From Hyphomicrobiales bacterium (lineage in GTDB: Bacteria; Pseudomonadota; Alphaproteobacteria; Rhizobiales; Beijerinckiaceae), in assembly GCA_947455455.1 (NCBI GenBank), contig CANGOE010000002.1, forward strand, positions 1 through 64,000: a stretch of 64,000 nucleotides of DNA, written 5' to 3'. Shown here in pieces: positions 18,745 through 27,542 of the stretch. The position numbers and the translations under genes were made by a program. Each line of letters starts with the position of its first letter. Positions within the stretch are counted from its first letter, which is position 1. The notes under the pieces were generated by a model that was not told the DNA's origin, searched no databases, and worked only from the letters and a program-made list of their open reading frames with translations.

Positions 18745-19967
18745 CCGAATGCATGGACACCGAAGTGGCCCGCTCTTTCCAATCCCTGCTGGCTGAACCC
18801 CGTCACCGCCTGCGCGTTCTGTTCTGGCATTGGGGGCGCGGCGGGGCGGGTTCGAAATTCACCTTCGAACTGGTGCGCGCCGCCCAACAGATCGGGGACA
18901 TCGATTGCTATGTATCGGCGGTGGCCGATTGCGAATTGGCGGATCTGGTCCGGTCCCTCGGCGAGCCTTTGCCGCTGTGCGAAATCACAACCTTCAAAGG
19001 CAACAAAGCGACCATGACGGGCAAACTGGCCGCGCTTTACGGGCTGACAGGGCTGGCGCAGATCGGCCAGCAATTCAAGGAATTTATCGCCCGACACCAG
19101 ATCGATCTGGTGGTCTGCACCATGCCTGCCATCTGGGATGCGGCCGTGTTCGGGGTGATCCGCACCATGCAACTGCCTTTCATTCTGGTGGTGCATGATG
19201 CCACGCCGCATCCCGGCGACAGCTATCCGCTCCGCCACCTCACCATGCGCCGCGAAATGGTGGCCGCTGACGGGCTGATCGTGCTGTCCGACCATGTCAA
19301 ACAGCAAGTGATGGCCCGACACGCCATTTCCGCAGACCGGATCTGGACCTTGCCGCATGGGGCGTTTGAATTCGGCGTGAAAATGCAACGTCATCTGGAT
19401 CACAGCCGCCCGACCCGCCTGCTGTTTTTGGGCCGGATCGTGGCCTATAAGGGGCTTGATCTGTTGCTTGGGGCCTATCGGCTTTTGCAACAGCAAGGGG
19501 CCAATGTCTCACTGGAAGTGATGGGATCGGGCGATATCAGCCCCTATGCCGAACAATTGGACGGATTGTCCGGCGTCACCCTGATCAATCAATGGGTCGA
19601 CGAGGCCGATATCGGTGCCGCGCTGGCGCGCAATGATGTGATGGTCATGCCCTATCGCGAGGCCAGCCAATCGGGCGTTGCCGCATCGGCGGCAACCGCA
19701 GGCATGCCGATGGTGGCCACACCCGTAGGCGGCTTGACCGAACAGATCATCGACGGCACGACCGGCGTGATCGCGCCCACCGCCTGCGCGAATGGCGTGG
19801 CAACAGCCATCCGCCGTTTGATCGACGACCACGCACTCTATGCCCACTGCTCGGCTGGCGCGATGGCCTATGCCGAACAGGAACTGGGCTGGGGACCGAT
19901 TGCCCAGCGCATGGGTGCAATTGCGCGCGATGTCGTGTCCCGCAAACTGATTGCGGAATACGAATAA
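18741..19967 (+). CDS. Glycosyltransferase, GT4/GT-B family
   Basis: RLLFLGRIVAYKGLDLLLGAYRLL; VMPYREASQSGVAASAATAGMPMVATPVGGLTEQI; ATGA overlap with upstream gene. Confidence 0.9.
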   Translation: MTECMDTEVARSFQSLLAEPRHRLRVLFWHWGRGGAGSKFTFELVRAAQQIGDIDCYVSAVADCELADLVRSLGEPLPLCEITTFKGNKATMTGKLAALYGLTGLAQIGQQFKEFIARHQIDLVVCTMPAIWDAAVFGVIRTMQLPFILVVHDATPHPGDSYPLRHLTMRREMVAADGLIVLSDHVKQQVMARHAISADRIWTLPHGAFEFGVKMQRHLDHSRPTRLLFLGRIVAYKGLDLLLGAYRLLQQQGANVSLEVMGSGDISPYAEQLDGLSGVTLINQWVDEADIGAALARNDVMVMPYREASQSGVAASAATAGMPMVATPVGGLTEQIIDGTTGVIAPTACANGVATAIRRLIDDHALYAHCSAGAMAYAEQELGWGPIAQRMGAIARDVVSRKLIAEYE

Positions 19968-22126
19968 TGTCCGCGCTCGGCACCCCTCAATCGGCCATCG
20001 GACCGGGTGCGGCCACCCTGTTGCCGGGCTGGCTGTTCCGCCCTGCCGGTTTCGGTCTCTTGACAACGGGACTGACACTGGCCGGTGCCGGAACCTCCTT
20101 GCTTGCACCGTTATTGCTCGATCCGGTCGGGTTCGGAGCCTTTGCACTGGTCTCGACCGTATTACAGCTTCTGGCCGCCTGTGATCTCGGCATGTCCCAA
20201 CTGGCTGACCGCCGCATGGTGCAGGAGGCCTCCAACCCTGTGGCCCGCGAGAACGGGCAGGATGACATTCTGGCCCTGCGCTGGTGTGTCGCGCTGGTGA
20301 CTGCGGGGGTGATCGCGCCACTGGCGGTTGCAACTGTCTGGTGGACCCATGCCTTGCCGCCACTGGCAACAGGTTGCGCCATTGTCGCCGCCGCCGCCTT
20401 CATGGCCAATAATGGTCTGGTCTCGTTCTACCGCACCAACGCACAGCCGCAGGCCTTCATCCGCACAGCCCTGCTGATGCAATTCGGGATGACCTTGCCG
20501 CGTTTGGCCGGCCTGATGCTGGGCGGTGTCAGCGGTTGTTTTGCGGCTCTGGCCGTGTGGTATCTCGGTCTGGCCGCCCTTGTGGTGCGTCCGCAACCGT
20601 TGCGCGGTGCGCGTCTGATCCAGACGCTGAAAGCCGGATTGCCCCTGTTCGCCTTTAACGGCTTATGGCTGGTCTATCTGGTCGCGGGCCGCTGGATTTC
20701 GTGGAGCCTGTCGGCCAATGGGACCGAATTCGGCCTGCTGGCCTTCGGATCGAGTTTCGTCCTGATCGGGACCGGCCTGATCGCCAATATCAGCCAGATG
20801 CGCTATCCGCAGATTTTGCGGGCCGCCAGCCAATCCCTGCCGCAAGCCAGCCGCATGATGGCGCGGGATCTGTTGATCCTGAGCCTGCTGGTCACAGGCG
20901 TGACAGGTGTGGCCATTGCCTATGCCGATCCGCTGATCGAACGGTTGTTTCCCCATTATTATCCGGCTCTGGCCGCCAGTCTGGCTGTTTCCTTGTCGGG
21001 TCTGCCCCTCGCCCTTGTCGGCTGGACCCTGCCGCTGACCATGAGCCTGTCGCGCCATATCCTGCGCGATGCGGCTATCCTTTTTTTGCCCGTATTGGTC
21101 TGCCTCGTGCCGATGATGGCGCTGGGGCAACGTCTGGGTGGTATTGAAGGGCAGGCCTGGGCCTTGGTGGCCAATGCCGCCCTGCTGGCTGGCGTGCAAC
21201 TGGCCCTCTTGGTGCGGATCGGTGTGTTCAGCCGTGTCTTGTGCCTGAATGTTCTGGTCCTGATGGGCCTGTTGCTGGTGATGATGACAGCCGGAGTTAC
21301 ACGCGCACGGACGGAGCCCGCAAAGCCCTATCACCGCCCCGAAACGAGCCGATTGACCTTCGAGGATGATTTCAAAACCCTCAGCCTGTGGGATGGCCAT
21401 ACGGGCCACTGGTTACCGCATTTCCCCGATGGCCGCCGCACGATCGTCACCAATAAAGAGCGGGAATTTTACATCGACCCGCGCTCGGACGACCCCTTGA
21501 GCCACTATGATCCCTTCAGCGTGGGTGACGGCCTGTCCATCTCTGCACGTCCGCTTCAGCGGCAGGACAAACGGCTGGCATTGGGGCTCGATTATGCCTC
21601 AGGCATGCTCTATAGCCAGCCCGCTTTCCAGCAAACCTATGGCTATTTCGAAATCCGCGCCAAAATGCCGCGCGGTCGCGGTTTGTGGCCTGCCTTCTGG
21701 CTCGTTCCGGCCGATCAGTCGTGGCCGCCGGAAATCGATGTGTTCGAAGTGCATGGCCACCTGCTCGAGGGCTATTGGGCGACGGTGCATATGACACCGC
21801 AAGCCAACCGCTTCACCCATCGCTGGCAGGACAAGCTCAGCGAAACCTCGCAATTCCGCATCCATACGCCCGATCTGTCGCTCGATTTCCATGATTACGG
21901 GGTGGAATGGAACCCAAAGGAGATCATCTGGACCTTTGACGGCCAGCAGGTCGCCCAAATCCCGACACCGGCGGAATTACACAAACCGATGAGCATGATC
22001 GTCAATCTGGCCGTCGGCGGCACATGGCCGGGGCCTCCCGATGCCTCCACAGTCTTTCCCTCGGCCCTGCAGGTTCAACACATCCGCGCTTACCAATTCA
22101 ACACTGACCAAGAGGTGCCACAATGA
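19967..22126 (+). CDS. Fusion: Wzx-like polysaccharide flippase (N-term, about 19967-21310) plus GH16 endo-glycanase (C-term, about 21340-22126)
   Basis: About 13 hydrophobic segments, then LTFEDDFKTLSLWDG ... GYFEIRAKMPRGRGLWPAFWLVP ... PEIDVFEVHG (GH16 ExDxxE motif). Confidence 0.85.
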   Translation: MSALGTPQSAIGPGAATLLPGWLFRPAGFGLLTTGLTLAGAGTSLLAPLLLDPVGFGAFALVSTVLQLLAACDLGMSQLADRRMVQEASNPVARENGQDDILALRWCVALVTAGVIAPLAVATVWWTHALPPLATGCAIVAAAAFMANNGLVSFYRTNAQPQAFIRTALLMQFGMTLPRLAGLMLGGVSGCFAALAVWYLGLAALVVRPQPLRGARLIQTLKAGLPLFAFNGLWLVYLVAGRWISWSLSANGTEFGLLAFGSSFVLIGTGLIANISQMRYPQILRAASQSLPQASRMMARDLLILSLLVTGVTGVAIAYADPLIERLFPHYYPALAASLAVSLSGLPLALVGWTLPLTMSLSRHILRDAAILFLPVLVCLVPMMALGQRLGGIEGQAWALVANAALLAGVQLALLVRIGVFSRVLCLNVLVLMGLLLVMMTAGVTRARTEPAKPYHRPETSRLTFEDDFKTLSLWDGHTGHWLPHFPDGRRTIVTNKEREFYIDPRSDDPLSHYDPFSVGDGLSISARPLQRQDKRLALGLDYASGMLYSQPAFQQTYGYFEIRAKMPRGRGLWPAFWLVPADQSWPPEIDVFEVHGHLLEGYWATVHMTPQANRFTHRWQDKLSETSQFRIHTPDLSLDFHDYGVEWNPKEIIWTFDGQQVAQIPTPAELHKPMSMIVNLAVGGTWPGPPDASTVFPSALQVQHIRAYQFNTDQEVPQ

Positions 22127-23364
22127 TGACTTTCACACGCTCCACCGCCAAAAAAGCCCTGCTCTGGTCACTGGTCTGTGTGATAGGGGGGACATTGACC
22201 GGACCCGCACCGCTGAAAGCCGCACCGACCAACTATCGGCTGGATACCGGTGATATCATCGACATCGATATCTATGGCATTGCCGAATTCAAACGCCGTG
22301 CCACCGTCAATGTCGATGGCGATCTGGCCCTGCCCTTTATCGGGGCGTTGCATGTATCGGGCCTGTCACTGGCCGAATTGCGCCAGTCGATTGTGACCAA
22401 TCTGATGCAGTTGCAGGTGATCCAGAACCCGCAAGTGACGGTGGAAATTGCCGAGCACCGCCCCTTCTATATCAGCGGCGATGTGTCCCGCCCCGGCGCG
22501 ATCCCCTATCGCAAAGGATTGGCCGTACGTCACGCCATCGCGCTGGCCGGCGGGTTCGACGTGGTGCATTTTCGCACCGACAATCCCTTGATGGTCACCC
22601 CCGAATTACGGGCCCGCCAGCAGTCGCAATGGCTGGATCTGGTCAAAATCGAAGCTCGTGCCGCCAGCATCGAGGCCGAACTGGCAGACCGGACCAGCTT
22701 CGATCTGCCCGCGTCCTCCCTGCCTCCGCATGTCGCTCCATCGGTGGTGGTAGACATTGTACAGGCCGAACAACGCGCCCTCAAAGCCCGCTTGCAGGAA
22801 TGGACCATGCGCGTCTCGTTCCAGCAGGACCGGATCAACCAGATCAAAAGCAATATGGCCGATCTCTCGCTCGGATTACTCCAACAAAGCGAAGCCTTGA
22901 CCTATCAGGCCACAGCCGTTGAGCGCGTCGCCGACAATGTCGCCAAGGGGATCACACCCGTCAATCGCGGAGCCGAGGAGCGGAGGGGTCTGGCGCAGAT
23001 CAAGGCCCAGGAAATTGAAAACCGCTCGAAACTGGCCCAAGCCCAAGCCGAATTTGCCAGTGCCGAACGTGAATTCGACCGGATGAAGGGCGAGCGGACC
23101 TCCGATCTCAATCACGCTTTCGAGGAGGTCACCATCACCCGTGAAAAGGTCCGGCTGGAGCTGAAAGCCACACAAGAAAAACTGCTTTATGCGGGGGCTG
23201 TCAAATCGCAGATGGGCCGCGATGCGACACCCGACATCCTCATCTATCGGGTGGTCAACGGCACAACGACCATGATGACAGCCGATCCCGATACGCAGAT
23301 CCAACCCGGCGATCTGCTCGATGTGATGATCAATCATAAGGCCGCCAGCGCCAATACCCAATAG
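22123..23364 (+). CDS. Polysaccharide export protein (Wza/ExoF-like)
   Basis: YRLDTGDIIDIDIYGIAEFKRRATVNVDGDLALPFIGALHVSGLSLAELRQSI; SLBB-type segment FYISGDVSRPGAIPYRKGLAVRHAIALAGG. Confidence 0.88.
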   Translation: MMTFTRSTAKKALLWSLVCVIGGTLTGPAPLKAAPTNYRLDTGDIIDIDIYGIAEFKRRATVNVDGDLALPFIGALHVSGLSLAELRQSIVTNLMQLQVIQNPQVTVEIAEHRPFYISGDVSRPGAIPYRKGLAVRHAIALAGGFDVVHFRTDNPLMVTPELRARQQSQWLDLVKIEARAASIEAELADRTSFDLPASSLPPHVAPSVVVDIVQAEQRALKARLQEWTMRVSFQQDRINQIKSNMADLSLGLLQQSEALTYQATAVERVADNVAKGITPVNRGAEERRGLAQIKAQEIENRSKLAQAQAEFASAEREFDRMKGERTSDLNHAFEEVTITREKVRLELKATQEKLLYAGAVKSQMGRDATPDILIYRVVNGTTTMMTADPDTQIQPGDLLDVMINHKAASANTQ

Positions 23365-23431
23365 CACCTGTCTCAATCCCTTGATGCCTCGGTCCCGATG
23401 CATCCCACTTTGCCTGCAGGAGCCAGCGCCT

Positions 23432-24841
23432 ATGTCCAAAACAACGCAGAATGTCCTGTCACTGGTGACAGCCCCTTTGCAGACATGGGGGTTGATCGGC
23501 CTGATCCTTGCGGCAGGCCTTGGCTGGCTTGTGAGTGTACTCCTGTTCGATCATATGGCCCTGCTGGTCCCGCTCGGCCTGTCGACGGCGGCTTTCGGGA
23601 TCTGGTTTCTGGTTCAAGCGGCTTCAGGCCGCATCTGGGCGCTGTCCTTGATGACCGCTTTTGCACTGATTGTGCCGAATATCAGTTTTATCGAACGCGA
23701 TTTGAGCGAATCCACCAATCTGGATGCCCAAAAGGGCTTGAAACTGGTGCTGTGGCTGGCGATGGGCCTTGTGGCGGCGGCACGCTGGCCGCATTACAAG
23801 CATCTGCTGGGCAATCGGCTTGTCGGCGCGTTTTTGCTGTTCAGCCTGCTGGCCTCGCTGTCAACCCTGTGGTCCCCGACACCGGCCTATACGGCGGCAG
23901 GCGGCCTGAGCCTTGTAGCCAGCCTGCTGTTTTGCTGTGCGATTGCCGCAGAATTGCCTGAGGAGCTTTTTTTCAAAACCATTGCGGCATCAATGATCCT
24001 TTATCTGGCTTTGAACGGGGTGGCGGGGTTGTTTCTGCCCAGCATATCATGGGCGCACTCGCTGGGGGATGAGGAGACTGCCCGATTGGCCGGTGTAGCC
24101 AGTCATCCAAATGTCTTGGCCAAAGAAATTGCCTCCTTCATCTGCCTTGCCATTCCTTTGGCCTTGGTCCGCGACAAACGGCGCTTGGCGATCGGGCTTG
24201 GGCTGGCCGGATTTATCGTGATTGCGCTGACGGGCAGTCGGACATCGCTGATTGCGATTGTCGCCGCTTTTGCCATTCCCGCTCTGTTTCAAACGCGCCA
24301 TGTCCTTGGCCCCATGGTCTGGGCGGGAACCCTTTTGGTGGGGACGTTCATGGTTCTGATGGCGACCGGCCTTGTGGCTTTGCCTGCCAATCTGTTGGCC
24401 AGCATGAGCAGAGGCGGTGACGGATCGGAAATTCTGACCATGACAGGCCGCACCGAATTATGGGGCTTTGTCTGGGACAAAATCCTGCAAGCGCCTTTGT
24501 TGGGACACGGCTTCAACACCGCCCAAACCGTGCTCAGCATTGATTGGTGGGGACAGCCGGATGCCGCCGTCGGCGCGCATAATATGTGGTTGCAGTCGTT
24601 GCTAACCCTCGGAATCGTCGGCACGATCCCCTTCACCTATTGGCATTTTGCGATTGCCAAACAAGGGGTCAACAGCACCCGGATGCTTTCAAGCCATATC
24701 GGCATTTACATTTTCTTTCTCGGTTTGGCCGAAGTCGGCATTGCCGCCCATCCGAGCATTCTGACCTATGCGGCCTTTCTGGCCATAGCCCGCGATGCAC
24801 AGGCCCATTCTCCCATGTCCATCGCCTCCCCCTCAGTGTGA
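23432..24841 (+). CDS. O-antigen ligase/Wzy-like polymerase family membrane protein
   Basis: Multiple TMs; SHPNVLAKEIA, TGSRTSLIAIVAAF, TGRTELWGFVWDKILQAPLLGHGFNTAQ, AHNMWLQSLLTLGIVG. Confidence 0.88.
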   Translation: MSKTTQNVLSLVTAPLQTWGLIGLILAAGLGWLVSVLLFDHMALLVPLGLSTAAFGIWFLVQAASGRIWALSLMTAFALIVPNISFIERDLSESTNLDAQKGLKLVLWLAMGLVAAARWPHYKHLLGNRLVGAFLLFSLLASLSTLWSPTPAYTAAGGLSLVASLLFCCAIAAELPEELFFKTIAASMILYLALNGVAGLFLPSISWAHSLGDEETARLAGVASHPNVLAKEIASFICLAIPLALVRDKRRLAIGLGLAGFIVIALTGSRTSLIAIVAAFAIPALFQTRHVLGPMVWAGTLLVGTFMVLMATGLVALPANLLASMSRGGDGSEILTMTGRTELWGFVWDKILQAPLLGHGFNTAQTVLSIDWWGQPDAAVGAHNMWLQSLLTLGIVGTIPFTYWHFAIAKQGVNSTRMLSSHIGIYIFFLGLAEVGIAAHPSILTYAAFLAIARDAQAHSPMSIASPSV

Positions 24842-24860
24842 AACAAGGAGTCCTCCCGCC

Positions 24861-25238
24861 ATGGCGCAAGCGATCAGAACCAATCATTACACGCCTTTTG
24901 AAACCGGCATGCGTCCGTGGGGCTATTGGACCGTGCTCGATAGCGGAGCGGGCTTTTGCGTCAAAAAAATCAAGGTCAAACCCGGCCAGCGCCTGTCCCT
25001 GCAATATCACCACCACCGAAGCGAGCATTGGCTGGTCATCGAGGGAATCGCGAAGGTTGAAATCAACGGCCAGACAAGCGTGCTGGAAGCCCGCCACCAT
25101 GTGGAGATCCCGTTACTGGCCCGCCATCGGCTTTCCAATATCGGGCTGACCGATCTGGTCATACTGGAGTTGCAACAAGGCGACATTCTTGACGAGAGCG
25201 ACATCGTCCGCCTCGCGGATGACTACGCACGCAATTGA
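24861..25238 (+). CDS. Stand-alone cupin, mannose-6-phosphate isomerase type II-like
   Basis: RPWGYWTVLDSGAGFCVKKIKVKPGQRLSLQYHHHRSEHWLVIEG; RLSNIGLTDLVILELQQGDILDESDIVRLADDY. Confidence 0.88.
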   Translation: MAQAIRTNHYTPFETGMRPWGYWTVLDSGAGFCVKKIKVKPGQRLSLQYHHHRSEHWLVIEGIAKVEINGQTSVLEARHHVEIPLLARHRLSNIGLTDLVILELQQGDILDESDIVRLADDYARN

Positions 25239-25301
25239 ACCCCCGATTTCCAAGCCCAGTTTTCCAAGCTCCAGATTTCATAGCCATTGAAAGGAAAAAC
25301 C

Positions 25302-26291
25302 ATGACAATCCTGATCACGGGCGGCGCGGGTTATATCGGCAGTCACATGAGCTGGCTGATGCATGACAACCATCAGGATGCTGTCATTCTTGATGATCTG
25401 TCGACCGGCAACATCAATCATGTGCCGCGCAATATGCGCCTTGTGGTTGCCGATATCGCCGATGAAGGCGCGGTCGAACGTATTCTGCGCGACCATCAGA
25501 TCACGGCCATCATCCATTTTGCCGCCAAGATCGTGGTGCCCGAAAGCGTGGCCTTTCCGCTCGATTATTACCGCGACAATACCGCCAAATCCCGCACGCT
25601 GATTGCACTGGCCGTCAAACACGGCGTGAAACATTTCATCTTTTCCTCGACCGCCGCAGTCTATGGCGACAGCCAGGACCCGGTGGTGACCGAGGAGAGC
25701 GCCAAAAACCCCGCCTCCCCCTATGGCCGTTCCAAATTGATGGTGGAATGGATGCTGGAGGATGCGGCCCGGGCGCACGGGTTGCGCTACGCGATTTTGC
25801 GCTATTTCAACGTGGCCGGAGCCGATCCGCTGGGCCGGACCGGACAATCGACCCGCAACGCCACCCATCTGATCAAGGTCGCCTGCGAGGCCGCTCTGGG
25901 CAGACGATCCGAATTGCTGGTCTATGGCACGGATTACCCGACCGAGGACGGCTCCTGCGTGCGCGATTACATCCATGTGACCGATCTGGTGGATGCCCAT
26001 TACCGGGCTCTGGATTATCTGCAAAAAGGCAATCCCAACACCGTCATCAATTGCGGTTACGGGCGCGGTGCCTCGGTGTTCGATGTCATCGAAACCGTCA
26101 AACTGGTGTCGGGATGCAATTTTCCGGTGCGTCTGGTGGACAAACGCGCCGGTGATCCGGCCTCGCTGGTCGCCAATGCCAGCAAGTTGCGCACGACGCT
26201 GGATTGGGTGCCGCGCAATGACAATCTGGCCACGCTCGTCCGGCATGCCTTCGAATGGGAAAAGAAAACAGGCCAGGCCTCCCGTGCCTGA
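25302..26291 (+). CDS. galE: UDP-glucose 4-epimerase
   Basis: MTILITGGAGYIGSHM; FSSTAAVYG; SPYGRSKLMVE; YFNVAGADP; DYIHVTDLVDAH. Confidence 0.92.
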   Translation: MTILITGGAGYIGSHMSWLMHDNHQDAVILDDLSTGNINHVPRNMRLVVADIADEGAVERILRDHQITAIIHFAAKIVVPESVAFPLDYYRDNTAKSRTLIALAVKHGVKHFIFSSTAAVYGDSQDPVVTEESAKNPASPYGRSKLMVEWMLEDAARAHGLRYAILRYFNVAGADPLGRTGQSTRNATHLIKVACEAALGRRSELLVYGTDYPTEDGSCVRDYIHVTDLVDAHYRALDYLQKGNPNTVINCGYGRGASVFDVIETVKLVSGCNFPVRLVDKRAGDPASLVANASKLRTTLDWVPRNDNLATLVRHAFEWEKKTGQASRA

Positions 26292-26333
26292 GAGAACCAT
26301 TGCCCCCTGCCATCATCACCGGAGGATAAAACC

Positions 26334-26771
26334 ATGCTCGATACCAGTCATATCATCCTTGTCTGCGACGCCAAACGCGGCCTGATCATGCGCAATCAGG
26401 GAAACCAACCACTGCATCTCGAGCAGGAATTCCACAACGATCTTGCGGCCACATCCCATCAATTGGGCAGCAGTCCACCCGGGCGCACCAGCAACAAGGT
26501 CGGCCCCGGCAGTGCGGTTGCGACCACCAATTATCACGATCAGGAGAAAATGCGTTTCATCCAAACGCTCGCCAAATCATTCATAGCCTATGCACAGGCC
26601 CATATCGATGCGGCCATCATCATGATCGCCCCGCCCAAATCGCTGGCCCTGTTGAGGCAGGCCACCGCCGTGGATTTCAAACACAGGAATGTTACTGAAA
26701 TCAACAAAGACATTACAAAAAATACGATAGAAGATATGAATCACTTTATAAATAAAATGATCAAAAAATAA
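26334..26771 (+). CDS. Host attachment protein family (AtsE-like)
   Basis: ILVCDAKRGLIMRNQG; FIQTLAKSFIAYAQAHIDAAIIMIAPPKSLALLRQA; INKDITKNTIEDMNHFI. Confidence 0.65.
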   Translation: MLDTSHIILVCDAKRGLIMRNQGNQPLHLEQEFHNDLAATSHQLGSSPPGRTSNKVGPGSAVATTNYHDQEKMRFIQTLAKSFIAYAQAHIDAAIIMIAPPKSLALLRQATAVDFKHRNVTEINKDITKNTIEDMNHFINKMIKK

Positions 26772-26834
26772 AATTTAATGCAATATATTTCGTTTATTTT
26801 ACAGCAATTAATATCCATTTTGACTTTTTAAATA

Positions 26835-26850
26835 TCAGATTTTCATCTGA
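26835..26850. repeat. Small inverted repeat TCAGAT-TTTC-ATCTGA in AT-rich intergenic region
   Basis: Perfect 6-bp arms. Confidence 0.4.
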
Positions 26851-26912
26851 ATAGTTACGCTTTCAAAATCGACATCCAATGGCATGCCCCTGACACCATG
26901 GAGGAGGTTTAT

Positions 26913-27542
26913 ATGGCACACTATTTTGACAATATTGAACATATAGCCGGCGCAAAAATTCCGAATGTCTCGCGGATTATTACGTCGGAGCCATCCTCTG
27001 AAAGTTATTGCGATGATATATTGGCGCAAATGCTTGATGACGGATTGCAAGAGCCGTGCATCGCCAGAGCGGATTTCTCGCATGCGTTCCTGTTTTCATC
27101 GATCATGACAGGCCGCTCGAATGTAGAATATATCCTGGATACAAGCGGCGGCTATACAGGACTGGAGGATCAGGAAACACGGCTTCCCATCTTCATGTTC
27201 AAAGCCAAAAACAGATTGCTGGGATACTATATCGACGACGTCAGTCCCAAAATTTCATTCTCCATTGATGTGGACCCTGCCGGCATTGTGACCTTCTTGC
27301 AGGAACGTCCCGTTGTCTGTTTCAGTGTCAACAATCTGGTCACCAGAGCCAGTTTTAATTCCGACAATCCATTGATTGTGTTGAGGTCCTCGCTCAAATT
27401 CCGCGATGTCAATTTTATTTCCCACCAGATCGATATTACCAAGCACTTCAATTTCAAAAACAACTATCCGGTGATCATCGCCGATCAGGATTTTCAAAAC
27501 AATTATTACGAATTACACAATGACAAAACGATCATTCTTTAG
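26913..27542 (+). CDS. Hypothetical protein, no recognised family
   Basis: Strong SD GGAGGAGG at 26899-26906; ORF overlaps the next gene by 23 nt. Confidence 0.7.
   Translation: MAHYFDNIEHIAGAKIPNVSRIITSEPSSESYCDDILAQMLDDGLQEPCIARADFSHAFLFSSIMTGRSNVEYILDTSGGYTGLEDQETRLPIFMFKAKNRLLGYYIDDVSPKISFSIDVDPAGIVTFLQERPVVCFSVNNLVTRASFNSDNPLIVLRSSLKFRDVNFISHQIDITKHFNFKNNYPVIIADQDFQNNYYELHNDKTIIL

Noticed and set aside
18195-19496. 433-aa minus-strand ORF
   Set aside because: Antisense to GT2-Wzz and GT4 genes; no coherent domain.
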